DNA of 12,478 nt, from assembly GCA_009782405.1 (NCBI GenBank), contig WRJC01000079.1:1-12478 (forward strand), read 5' to 3'. The notes under the pieces are model-generated. The model saw only the letters and a list, made by a program, of their open reading frames with translations. It made no database searches and was not told where the DNA came from. This document shows, in pieces, positions 6,059-12,478 of the stretch (its first letter is position 1; each line of letters opens with the position of its first letter). The position numbers and the translations under genes were made by a program. The stretch is from Oscillospiraceae bacterium. GTDB lineage: Bacteria > Bacillota_A > Clostridia > Oscillospirales > WRJC01.

Positions 6059-8428
6059 CTATATCCTATCGCTATATGGCAGAGATTTAATGTATTTTTC
6101 CATATATGCCCAATCCGGCGAACCGTTTGCGGATTTTGGCAATTTTATTGTGCTTTCTTTCATTTTTTCCAATGTCCATTTTCTGCCATAACTGAATTTG
6201 CATCGGTTTGCTTTGATTGCGGTTATTATGAACATCGCAATATATTTGTTCAAATCCCAGCCTTCGGCATAAAGCATATTCACATCATCGGAAGCCCAAA
6301 ACGGTTCAAACTGATAAAAGGCTTCTCCGACGCTTCCGTTATAGTTTACGGTTATGCAATTAGGCGAAAACATTGGTTCAACATCGATTAATTGGCGAAC
6401 GCCATTATTTTCGCTGATCGCGCCGATAAAATTGACTGTTCCGGCGACCATATCAGCTTTGGTAAGCCGTTTGCCTTTTTTGAAAGTGAACAATTCGCCC
6501 AATGTGTATTCGCCCACAATATTCATGTTGAGATGAATAGGTTCGTTATGAATAGTGAATGCGCTTGTCAGGTCGGAAATACCATTTGCAACCTGATATG
6601 ATAGGAAAAGACGTACAGTTTCTCCGAAGTCCTCTTGCGTCAAGCGGGTGTAATCGGTTTTCATGTAGGCTTCGCAGAGCCACTCATCGTTGTGTTTCAC
6701 GCATTGGCGCGCGGAAAGCCCGTCCGCAATATCACGGTTGCGGTACAGTTCGAGCCATTTGCCCTCTATCTCTTTCCATGTGCCGCAATAGTCAACGCGG
6801 CCTAATTTTTTGCGTTTCACAAAGCCGTCGTTTTTGCAGTAGCCGAAAAATGTTTCCCGCTTGCTGTCATGCGCCCTGTGCGCTTCCCATACCATCACGC
6901 AAGGGTTTGTCGCCGTCGGATAGAATATGTCGTCCGGCATTGAGAACACGGCTTTCAGGGTATGTTTTTTGAACAGCCTTTCGCGCGCGTCCTTGAACTT
7001 TGTGCCAATGGCGCAGCTCATCGGAACGACAACGACGCCCGTGCCGCTGACCGAAAGCATTTCGAGAAGCTGTTCCACGAACTCCAGTTCGCATTTGTCC
7101 GTTTGCGAATAGGGAGGGTTAATCAGTCCGACGTTTACGTTTTTGGCTTTTATCTCGTCTTTTATATCGGGGTTGAAACAATCGCCCTTGTATATGTTCG
7201 ATTTGCCGTCCTGGCGGATTATCATATTCGCTATGGCAAGCGTATAAAGCCCATCGTCAAATTCTATCCCATACAATCGGCTTTGGCGGATATCCTCGGC
7301 TTCTTTGGGGTTTGCGTTTTTGAACATTTTGCTCATCGCCGTTATGAGGAACGACCCGGAACCGCAACATATGTCGACGACGCGGCTGTTCTTGTTTACC
7401 TCCGCCAAATCACACATAAATTCGGTCAAGTGTTGCGGGGTCAAAACGATGCCCAAGCCGCTCCCATCGCCGCCCGAATACTTGATAAATTCGTGGTAGA
7501 ACACGCCGAGCGCGTCTACCGTGCTGTCGGCGTAATCCATCATCGGCTTGATTTTCAGTTCAAGCTGCTCTATGTACCAGTTTATCGACTTCTTCTGAAT
7601 AAGCGGAATGCCCGAAAACTTTGTGTTGTCCTGCAAGGTCCTGAAGACCTGCTTGATATATGCGGCCCTGTCGCTCTTTATCCCGCTGCTTTCCAATACA
7701 TTTTCAATCGCAGACTGTATGCCTGACATGACCGCCCTGAACGACGGCAGACCGGAGTACATCTTGCAAAAATCGTCGTCCGAAAGCGCGATCAGAATCC
7801 CCGCGATGAAAATCGGCTTATGCGCTTCCACTACTTTTATCTCCCGCAGGCAATCGTGCATCTCAATGGCCGTCTCGCGTATTTCATCAAGCGAATAATC
7901 CTTTTGAAGTTTTTCGCCCTTCACGAGCTTTATATAGTTTTTTGGCTCCAAAATGATGTCCGTCGCTTTTTTGAGCGGCAGATAAATGTCTTGCCCTTTC
8001 AGCCAGTGGAACGCCTCGACTTTCATATTGGCCAATGTCGTTCCGCTGACGGCTATCGCAATGACATTGTATTCCTCTTTCAAAAACTTCGCGTAATAAA
8101 GAACCCCATCGACGGCAAAGCCGCGAGGGCAGCTCAAATCTTCGCTTGCGTGTTTATTGGCCGTGTTTTTGCACTCGACCACAATGATTGTGTTTGCATC
8201 GTCGTTCATCGTGATGATGTATTCGGGCTTTGCCCTGCCATTGCCCCCCTGCGTAAAATCGTCAAGACCACAATGAATAGGCTTTCCTCCCGCTTTTTTT
8301 AGCAGCTTTTCGAGTTTGTCAACAGAGGAAGCATCGCCCTGCGGGAAAACATACCCCCAACCGTTATCGCCTAATACGCATTTCATTTCCCGCAAAGTGA
8401 GGCTTTCCGTATATTGTTCAACCGCCAT
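6059..8428 (-). CDS. Single-chain restriction-modification protein (nuclease-N6 methylase-specificity), Type IIG-like
   Basis: 789 residues that appear to hold all activities of a restriction-modification system. Residues ~60-130 look like a PD-(D/E)xK nuclease core (P68-E69, then V-E85-C-K87 at the end of a hydrophobic strand). The HsdM/N6-adenine methylase domain follows: LTPQHLTEFM 329-338, SAM motif I DICCGSGSF 352-360, acidic E389, catalytic NPPY 437-440. The last ~150 residues resemble a HsdS/BcgI target-recognition half: GEYTLGELFTFKKGKRLT from 639, then INNG-like ISENNGV. It would methylate adenine in a specific site and cut unmodified DNA. Start: ATG at 8434 is only 1-2 nt from the G-run, whereas ATG 8428 has AAGGGGGG 7 nt ahead, so I use 8428. 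No separate HsdR, HsdS or methylase neighbours. If the nuclease part is inactive, it would be an orphan methylase. Confidence 0.85.
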   Translation of the reverse strand: MAVEQYTESLTLREMKCVLGDNGWGYVFPQGDASSVDKLEKLLKKAGGKPIHCGLDDFTQGGNGRAKPEYIITMNDDANTIIVVECKNTANKHASEDLSCPRGFAVDGVLYYAKFLKEEYNVIAIAVSGTTLANMKVEAFHWLKGQDIYLPLKKATDIILEPKNYIKLVKGEKLQKDYSLDEIRETAIEMHDCLREIKVVEAHKPIFIAGILIALSDDDFCKMYSGLPSFRAVMSGIQSAIENVLESSGIKSDRAAYIKQVFRTLQDNTKFSGIPLIQKKSINWYIEQLELKIKPMMDYADSTVDALGVFYHEFIKYSGGDGSGLGIVLTPQHLTEFMCDLAEVNKNSRVVDICCGSGSFLITAMSKMFKNANPKEAEDIRQSRLYGIEFDDGLYTLAIANMIIRQDGKSNIYKGDCFNPDIKDEIKAKNVNVGLINPPYSQTDKCELEFVEQLLEMLSVSGTGVVVVPMSCAIGTKFKDARERLFKKHTLKAVFSMPDDIFYPTATNPCVMVWEAHRAHDSKRETFFGYCKNDGFVKRKKLGRVDYCGTWKEIEGKWLELYRNRDIADGLSARQCVKHNDEWLCEAYMKTDYTRLTQEDFGETVRLFLSYQVANGISDLTSAFTIHNEPIHLNMNIVGEYTLGELFTFKKGKRLTKADMVAGTVNFIGAISENNGVRQLIDVEPMFSPNCITVNYNGSVGEAFYQFEPFWASDDVNMLYAEGWDLNKYIAMFIITAIKANRCKFSYGRKWTLEKMKESTIKLPKSANGSPDWAYMEKYIKSLPYSDRI

Positions 8429-8461
8429 TGCCATTCCCCCCTTCTGTTACAACAAATAGGC

Positions 8462-8486
8462 TGTTTTTTCCCCCTGTGTTTTATAT
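8462..8486. repeat. 25-bp direct repeat, outer copy
   Basis: Identical over 25 bp to 6020-6044. On the minus strand the two copies continue alike through the A-run, but here the sequence goes on as CAGCC where the inner copy has CAATG. The copy therefore has a Shine-Dalgarno sequence but no start codon, and lies 34 bp upstream of the restriction-modification gene, which has its own G-run. Confidence 0.9.
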
Positions 8487-8505
8487 ATATTTGTGTTCCG
8501 GCATA

Positions 8506-8514
8506 ATTGTACCA
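8506..8514 (-). promoter_or_regulatory. Possible extended -10 promoter for the restriction-modification gene
   Basis: On the minus strand TGG TACAAT reads as an extended -10 (TGnTACAAT). No good -35 stands 16-18 nt upstream. A loose dyad with arms CATAC and GTATG lies just upstream (about 8513-8535). A weak, low-certainty call; the gene may instead be read through from the P-loop gene, since no terminator separates them. Confidence 0.3.
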
Positions 8515-8586
8515 TACATAATATGACAATAGTATGTCTTATTTCATGCGAACGCTTTGTAAAATTTTTTGCATCGGAGCGGCGAT

Positions 8587-9174
8587 TCAGATATTTTGTT
8601 TTATATGCCGCATGATTTCCTCAAAAACTTTTTCGCGCCCAAACGAAACGTCAAAGTATTTCAAACCCAGTCTTTCGGCCGTTTTTTTGATCGCCTTGCT
8701 TTCGCTGCAAAATGTTTCGCAGCGCGCCAATTTTGATTCGGCGCTTTCACTATAGCTCCAATCCCTTTTTGTGTCGTGCAAAAACATTTGTTTTAATCTT
8801 TCTTCCGGTGAAATTTCGGCATATCCTATGCAGATAATGAGGAAATTATCCAAAGGCACGGGGAATTTTTCTTTTGGCAGGGCGGCCAAAAGCGCGTCCA
8901 TGTCAAAGCTGACGCCCTCATATACATAAAATTCCCCGCGTTCGTTGCCCCAGCTCAGGCATTGAATCAGCCTTGTGACCATTTTCGACATCATTTTGGC
9001 TTCGTCAAAATCCGTGATTTCGGGGGCGGTTATTTTGTCTTCCGGGCGAACGGCGTCATATACGCTTTTTATGCCGTCCATCGGTATGACGCTGTGGCCA
9101 AATTCTTGCCTTATCATGTACGACAGCGTGGACTTCCCGCTTCGCGGGACGCCCCAAATTATTATATTTTTCAT
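8587..9174 (-). CDS. P-loop kinase / AAA-like ATPase of unknown substrate
   Basis: 195 residues starting with a textbook P-loop: strand MKNIIIWG, then GVPRSGKST (8-16). An acidic PMDG at 31-34, a hydrophobic second strand with YEG (residues ~89-91) and a later FLIICIGYAEISPEERLKQM give the layout of small nucleoside- or phosphoglycerate-kinase-like P-loop NTPases. The substrate cannot be named. Cytoplasmic. Start ATG at 9174; seven G (complement of 9186-9192) lie 11 nt upstream, slightly far for a ribosome site. A near-consensus promoter stands ~50 bp upstream. It precedes the restriction-modification gene by 158 bp on the same strand with no T-rich terminator between, so cotranscription is possible. 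Confidence 0.72.
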   Translation of the reverse strand: MKNIIIWGVPRSGKSTLSYMIRQEFGHSVIPMDGIKSVYDAVRPEDKITAPEITDFDEAKMMSKMVTRLIQCLSWGNERGEFYVYEGVSFDMDALLAALPKEKFPVPLDNFLIICIGYAEISPEERLKQMFLHDTKRDWSYSESAESKLARCETFCSESKAIKKTAERLGLKYFDVSFGREKVFEEIMRHIKQNI

Positions 9175-9224
9175 TAGCTTTCTATCCCCCCCAAAAAAAT
9201 TTTTATTTGGCTTTCGATATCTAA

Positions 9225-9253
9225 ATTATACGATATGTGCAAAAATAAGTCAA
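9225..9253 (-). promoter_or_regulatory. Sigma-A promoter of the P-loop gene (minus strand)
   Basis: On the minus strand TTGACT (complement of 9248-9253), 17 nt, then a perfect TATAAT (complement of 9225-9230). Transcription would begin near 9218, giving a ~44-nt leader to the ATG at 9174. Near-consensus in all elements. Confidence 0.82.
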
Positions 9254-9254
9254 C

Positions 9255-9288
9255 GCAAAAAATAATTTTCGAATTGATTGTTTTTTGC
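9255..9288. promoter_or_regulatory. Dyad between the two divergent promoters, candidate operator
   Basis: GCAAAAAA (9255-9262) is inverted as TTTTTTGC (9281-9288), with the palindrome TTCGAA (9268-9273) almost exactly in the middle. It starts 1 bp from the -35 of the minus promoter and ends 20 bp before the -35 of the plus promoter, so one bound protein could act on both. Pairing is seen; the operator role is inference. Confidence 0.4.
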
Positions 9289-9308
9289 AATAATGTACAA
9301 AATATATC

Positions 9309-9337
9309 TTGAATAACTTTTGAAAATGTGCTATGCT
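9309..9337 (+). promoter_or_regulatory. Sigma-A promoter of the methyltransferase-phosphoesterase pair
   Basis: TTGAAT (9309-9314), 17-nt spacer, TATGCT (9332-9337), with TG at 9329-9330 forming an extended -10 (TGcTATGCT). Start of transcription would be near 9344, a ~58-nt leader, too short for a cobalamin riboswitch. Confidence 0.75.
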
Positions 9338-9401
9338 TTGTTTATGCGAATAACGGGTTGGCTTCAATTTTCAAAATACAAAAAGAAAGGGCGGCTACAC
9401 G

Positions 9402-10415
9402 ATGAATTCATACGAACGGGTATATGCGAGACTGGATGGCAAACCGGTCGATAAAATCCCCAATCTCAATATAGCGATGGCATTGGTCGCAAAACAAGCC
9501 GGGGCGACATACCGGGAATATGCGCAGGATTACCGAAAGCTTGCGGAAGGGAATCTGATTTGCGCGGAAAAATTCGGATTTGACGCCGTAAGCGCCATTT
9601 CAGACCCTGTGAGGGAAACTTCGGCGTTCGGGGCGGAAGTGCATTTCCCCGAAAACGCCGTGCCCTACACGAAACCGTATCTGCTCGGTGACGCCGCAGA
9701 TTTGTCGCGGCTGAAAATCACAGATCCGCTAAACGCCCCGCGCACCCTCGACCGCATCAAAGCAGTCGAACTAATGCGCGGCCGCGTCGGCCGCGATTAT
9801 CCAGTCATAGGCTGGGTTGAGGGCGTTTTGGCCGAAGTGGGCGATTTGCGGAGCGTAAATAACCTTATGACCGATCTAATCGACGATGAACCGTGGCTTG
9901 AGGAGCTGATGGAAACGGTTTTTGATTATCAGAAATGTTTCGCGCTGGAGCAAATAAAGGCGGGAGCGGACATAATCGGCGTGGGAAACGCCGTCGCGTC
10001 GCTGGTCGGCCCGAATCTTTACGAAAAATACGCCTTGGGCTATGACAGGGATTTGGTGGCATATATCCACCAAAACGGCGCAAAGGCAAAACTTCACATT
10101 TGCGGGAACATTGCCTCCATATTGCCCCTGCTGTCACAGGTCGCGCCCGATATTTTGGATATCGACTGGATGGTGGATTTTGAAACTGCCGTGAAAACCT
10201 TTTCGGGCTTGCCGATATGCGTCGGCGGCAATATAGATCCCGTCGCGGTATTGCTGCAGGGAAGCGCGGACAAAGTGAAAAAAGAAACGCTCAGATGCGT
10301 CGCCGCAGCCGATGAAACGACGTTTATCGCGGCAGGGTGCGAAGTTCCGGCGGAAACTCCGGAAGAAAACCTTTTGGCGATGAACGATTTATTATATTTG
10401 CGGGAAACGAGGTAA
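9402..10415 (+). CDS. Uroporphyrinogen decarboxylase (URO-D) family, MtbA/MtaA-like corrinoid methyltransferase
   Basis: 337 residues of the URO-D superfamily, cytoplasmic TIM-barrel enzymes. It opens with MNSYERVYARLDGKPVDKIP, the usual family start. The zinc site of the methylcobamide:thiol methyltransferase branch is present: H232-x-C234 (LHICGN) and a distant C313 (AAGCEVP). True decarboxylases (HemE) lack this H-x-C...C set, so heme synthesis is unlikely. These enzymes move a methyl group from a methylated corrinoid protein to a thiol or other acceptor. No corrinoid protein, MtaB/MtbB-like partner or reactivase is adjacent, so donor and acceptor are unknown. Start ATG 9402 with AAAGGG upstream. 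Coupled to the next gene, whose Shine-Dalgarno site GAGG abuts this stop codon. Confidence 0.85.
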   Translation: MNSYERVYARLDGKPVDKIPNLNIAMALVAKQAGATYREYAQDYRKLAEGNLICAEKFGFDAVSAISDPVRETSAFGAEVHFPENAVPYTKPYLLGDAADLSRLKITDPLNAPRTLDRIKAVELMRGRVGRDYPVIGWVEGVLAEVGDLRSVNNLMTDLIDDEPWLEELMETVFDYQKCFALEQIKAGADIIGVGNAVASLVGPNLYEKYALGYDRDLVAYIHQNGAKAKLHICGNIASILPLLSQVAPDILDIDWMVDFETAVKTFSGLPICVGGNIDPVAVLLQGSADKVKKETLRCVAAADETTFIAAGCEVPAETPEENLLAMNDLLYLRETR

Positions 10416-10422
10416 ACTGTTT

Positions 10423-11346
10423 TTGAAATACGCGATATTTTCCGATATGCACGGCAATCTCCCCGCCTTTGAAGCGGCTTTGGCCGACGCGAAAAAGCAG
10501 GGGGCCGGCAAGTTTTTGCTTTTGGGCGATCTGTGCTCGCCTTTCCCTTGGGCAAACGAAATAGCCGAGACAATACGCAGCATGGATTTTGCCCACGTAA
10601 TCCGCGGCAACGGCGAGGGATACCTGATAAACCTGCTCGGGCAGAACCAAGCGGATTGGACATATGAGCAGTTTAAGCCGCTGTACTGGAGCTTTCGCGC
10701 GCTCACGGCGGAAAATCTGAAATACCTGACAAATCTTCCGGAAACTTTTGACATCGCGGACGGCGGGGAAAACATCCGGCTTGCCCACTCCCTGAACATA
10801 TTTTTTCGCTCGCCGAAGATAAAGCCTTTTCACAGCTCATATTTCCGGATCCTGATGGAAAAAAAGCCGTTCTCGCACGAGGAATATCTCGCATTTGCAA
10901 AAAAGGCGCTGCTATCGCGGCCCGACGCGCTCGAGCAGATCCGCCTTTTGCCGAAAGGGGTATATTTGTTCGGGCACAACCATATGCAGTTTCACATGGA
11001 GCATGAGGGAAAAATATTTGTGAATCCGGGTTCGTGCGGGTCGGCCTGCGACTGCCTCACGGGCGCCGCCTACACGTTGCTGGAACATACCGGCGATAGC
11101 TGGGCGGTTACGGAGCGGAGAGTGGAATACGACATACAGCTTGCAGCCGGGGCGCTCCGCGGCTCCGGGCTCGCCGCCGAGGCGCCCGTGTGGGCAAAAA
11201 TAATCGAAGGGCAGCTGATGAGCGGCAAGGATTGCTTCGGGGAATTTGTCGGGCATTTGATCGAAACGGGCCAAAAGCTCGGAAAAACGGAATACCCCGT
11301 AGGAAACGACGTCTGGGAGGCGGCGGTCAAAAGCTGGGAGTTTTGA
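10423..11346 (+). CDS. Calcineurin-like metallophosphoesterase (YfcE/MJ0936 type)
   Basis: 307 residues; the metal-binding set is complete: D8-x-H10 (FSDMHGN), G35-D36 (LLLGDLCS), G62-N63 (RGNGEG), H122 (LAHS), G184-H185-N-H187 (FGHNHMQ) and N201PGS. Members hydrolyse phosphodiesters with two Mn or Fe ions; the substrate is unknown. The catalytic part ends near 230, and ~75 further residues (AGALRGSGLAAEAP onward) exceed the usual 160-240-residue family size and form an extra C-terminal segment. The start is TTG 10423, with GAGG (10409-10412) directly before the upstream stop, so translation is coupled. I keep TTG because KYAIFSDMHGN is the canonical N-terminal strand and no ATG fits. No membrane or export signal. 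Confidence 0.85.
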   Translation: MKYAIFSDMHGNLPAFEAALADAKKQGAGKFLLLGDLCSPFPWANEIAETIRSMDFAHVIRGNGEGYLINLLGQNQADWTYEQFKPLYWSFRALTAENLKYLTNLPETFDIADGGENIRLAHSLNIFFRSPKIKPFHSSYFRILMEKKPFSHEEYLAFAKKALLSRPDALEQIRLLPKGVYLFGHNHMQFHMEHEGKIFVNPGSCGSACDCLTGAAYTLLEHTGDSWAVTERRVEYDIQLAAGALRGSGLAAEAPVWAKIIEGQLMSGKDCFGEFVGHLIETGQKLGKTEYPVGNDVWEAAVKSWEF

Positions 11347-11426
11347 TTTTACGGATTGCGGCAAACTCGTTTTCGCCGCGGTCAGGCAATTTTTCCTGTT
11401 TCCGGTGAAAACGCAAAAGCCGCCTG
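11347..11426. other. 3' flank with hairpins, no clear terminator
   Basis: GCGGC...GCCGC (11359-11379 region) and TTTTCGCCG (11370-11378) with CGGTGAAAA (11403-11411, one G-U pair) can form alternative hairpins after the phosphoesterase gene. Neither is followed by a T-run on either strand, so an intrinsic terminator cannot be claimed. Confidence 0.3.
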
Positions 11427-11516
11427 CTATTTCTTATAATTACCCGTTTCATTGGGGGTATGCCCGTTATTTATCCACATTCTCGTATTGCCGTACATAC
11501 TCATAGCCGCATCCAT
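11427..11516 (-). pseudogene. Possible gene remnant or 29-residue small ORF downstream of the zinc-finger gene
   Basis: On the minus strand an open frame runs through this stretch and ends with TAG (complement of 11427-11429). From the ATG at 11516 it gives 29 residues with a protein-like motif, YGNTRMWINNGHTPNE. The frame stays open upstream for about 19 more codons, overlapping the end of the zinc-finger gene in a different frame, without a convincing start or ribosome site. NTRxWxxxGxTPxE recalls a segment I remember from some SEC-C-containing clostridial proteins, so this may be the tail of a decayed gene. Unverified; a chance frame is possible. Confidence 0.35.
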
Positions 11517-11542
11517 ACCTTTTTTCGCGGCAACTTGCGATT

Positions 11543-12295
11543 TTAATCCGAATCCATTTTCGGATTTGCGGATTTAACACCCTGCGTCTTTTTTTTGCCC
11601 GCAGGTTTGTTTTCGTTAACAGTTTTAATTTTTCCTGCATTTTTGTCTTCGAATGTGTATATATCCAATTCGCCCGTATATCCGCACTCGCCGCTTCTCG
11701 GCGAATTTGTAATCGGCATCATCGTATCGTCATGCTCATGTTCTTCCGAATGTTGTTTGCAGAATACCGCGCCTACCGATTCATCCGGTTCATACATACA
11801 TTCCGCGCATACAAATTCCGCCTGACTTCCGCAAATGAAACACGGAAGCTCGGGAGCTATATTTCTTGCGAGAAGTCTTACTGCTGCGCTCTGTTTGGGG
11901 CGTCTATTTTCCCCGATAAATTTTATATATAGGCCTGTAGTCGTTCCCATATCATATTCATAGAAAACTTTGTCACCCGCATTAAAACTGCCTATTGTGC
12001 GGGTTTTCCCTATGTTTCCATGACTTCTCCCGGAAGCCGCGAAACGGCTCATATGACCGCAGCACTCAAGCCAAATGTCGCGCATAAACTTATCAAGCGA
12101 ACCGAGATTTTTTGATTTGGGCATATCAATGTATAACCAATAATCCTTAAAATCCGCGCTTTCGATTTTCAGAAGAAAACTTTCTTCCGCGCCGGTATTG
12201 TGTTCTTTTAACACATGATTTTTCATCGCTGTTTCGCCGAAAGTTTTTTTGCATATATAGCAATTCCCATTTTTGGATGCGCGTTCTTCTGCCAT
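11543..12295 (-). CDS. C2H2 zinc-finger protein, pRiA4b ORF-3-like
   Basis: 250 residues from ATG 12295. Residues 12-32 are a C2H2 finger (C12-x2-C15-x11-H27-x4-H32). Residues ~38-130 look like the plasmid pRiA4b ORF-3 family fold (KDYWLYIDM, WLECCGHMSRF, KVFYEYDMGTTT). A second metal cluster follows: C152-x2-C155, C163-x2-C166, C179, H182 and nearby H186/H188, like a treble clef or B-box. PITNSPRSGECGYTGELD is a strongly family-like stretch, and the last ~30 residues are a Lys-rich, probably disordered tail. ATG 12301 is also possible, but GAGG (complement of 12305-12308) is then only 3 nt away versus 9 nt for 12295. Function unknown; nucleic-acid or protein binding is inference. No secretion signal. 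Confidence 0.75.
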   Translation of the reverse strand: MAEERASKNGNCYICKKTFGETAMKNHVLKEHNTGAEESFLLKIESADFKDYWLYIDMPKSKNLGSLDKFMRDIWLECCGHMSRFAASGRSHGNIGKTRTIGSFNAGDKVFYEYDMGTTTGLYIKFIGENRRPKQSAAVRLLARNIAPELPCFICGSQAEFVCAECMYEPDESVGAVFCKQHSEEHEHDDTMMPITNSPRSGECGYTGELDIYTFEDKNAGKIKTVNENKPAGKKKTQGVKSANPKMDSD

Positions 12296-12376
12296 ATTCA
12301 TATACCTCGTATGTTATAGTGATTTTCCTGCAAATAATTTATTTGTGAAAGAATTTAATATGATTATTTGAACACT

Positions 12377-12397
12377 CACATGAGTAAAGTCACGTGA
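12377..12397. repeat. Hairpin between the zinc-finger gene and the right edge
   Basis: TCACATGA (12377-12383 region) and TCACGTGA (12390-12397) pair over 8 bp (one G-U) around a 6-nt loop; each arm is itself nearly or fully palindromic. No T-run follows on the minus strand. It may end a gene entering from the right, or be an operator. Confidence 0.35.
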
Positions 12398-12433
12398 TTC
12401 CTGGTTCATCGTCCGTCGCTGGCCAACCCAGTC

Positions 12434-12478
12434 TTACTCGAACTCCTCAGGCGTGGATTCCGACAGTTCCTGCCGTAT
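12434..12478 (-). CDS. Possible 3' end of a gene entering from the right edge
   Basis: On the minus strand the frame ending in TAA (complement of 12434-12436) encodes 14 residues, IRQELSESTPEEFE, a plausible acidic C-terminus. Other frames are open too over so short a stretch, so this is only a suggestion. The last ~100 bases are visibly richer in G and C than the upstream intergenic DNA, which agrees with coding sequence or with different origin. Family not recognised. Confidence 0.25.
   Translation of the reverse strand: MRQELSESTPEEFE

Noticed and set aside
6962..7726. 254-codon plus-strand open frame inside the restriction-modification gene
   Set aside because: Antisense to the methylase domain, whose motifs are unmistakable on the other strand.
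6020..8486. Transposon with target-site duplication
   Set aside because: A 25-bp duplication is too long for common transposases, no terminal inverted repeats are seen and no transposase is encoded; left as an insertion of unknown mechanism.
9344..9401. Cobalamin riboswitch upstream of the corrinoid methyltransferase-like gene
   Set aside because: The leader is under 60 nt and shows no B12-box-like element.
9402..10415. HemE (uroporphyrinogen decarboxylase proper)
   Set aside because: The H-x-C and distal Cys zinc ligands point to the methyltransferase branch, and no heme genes are nearby.

Overview
The window looks like chromosomal DNA of a Gram-positive anaerobe of the class Clostridia (Bacillota). 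The base composition is moderately AT-rich. Shine-Dalgarno sites are strong and purine-rich, and GTG and TTG starts occur. Two promoters have near-consensus sigma-A spacing. Several protein types (CD3324-family regulator, a small Cys-rich clostridial protein, a family 1 solute-binding protein with an EF-hand loop) are typical of gut or anaerobic Clostridia. No rRNA, tRNA, CRISPR array or complete insertion sequence is visible.

Layout. (1) 3-1295, plus: C-terminal 430 residues of an ABC-type sugar-binding lipoprotein, cut by the left edge. (2) 1296-1509: a gene-free leader with long, mutually exclusive inverted repeats in front of a CD3324-family small HTH protein (1510-1770), which ends in a clear intrinsic terminator. 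(3) 1915-5516, plus: two translationally coupled ABC exporter half-transporters that look like a heterodimeric pair. (4) 9174 down to 5507, minus: three genes, namely a P-loop kinase/ATPase, a single-chain restriction-modification protein (nuclease + N6-adenine methylase + specificity domain) and a 170-residue Cys-rich protein. The last one converges on the ABC pair with a 10-bp overlap. (5) 9175-9401: a divergent control region with two good promoters and a dyad between them. (6) 9402-11346, plus: a UROD/MtbA-like corrinoid methyltransferase and a YfcE-like metallophosphoesterase, coupled. (7) 12295 down to 11543, minus: a C2H2 zinc-finger protein of the pRiA4b ORF-3-like type, followed by what may be a remnant of another gene. 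The last ~100 bases differ in composition and may hold the 3' end of a further minus-strand gene.

The most noteworthy region is 6020-8486. A one-gene restriction-modification cassette sits between two perfect 25-bp direct repeats. The inner repeat is the natural leader of the 170-residue gene. The outer repeat is the same leader with the start codon missing. This suggests that the cassette was inserted exactly at a translation start and could be lost by recombination. The second is the 1328-1465 leader, which can fold in two exclusive ways and may be an undescribed RNA switch or a dispersed structured repeat. All functional assignments come from motif reading and remembered families; no database search was made.
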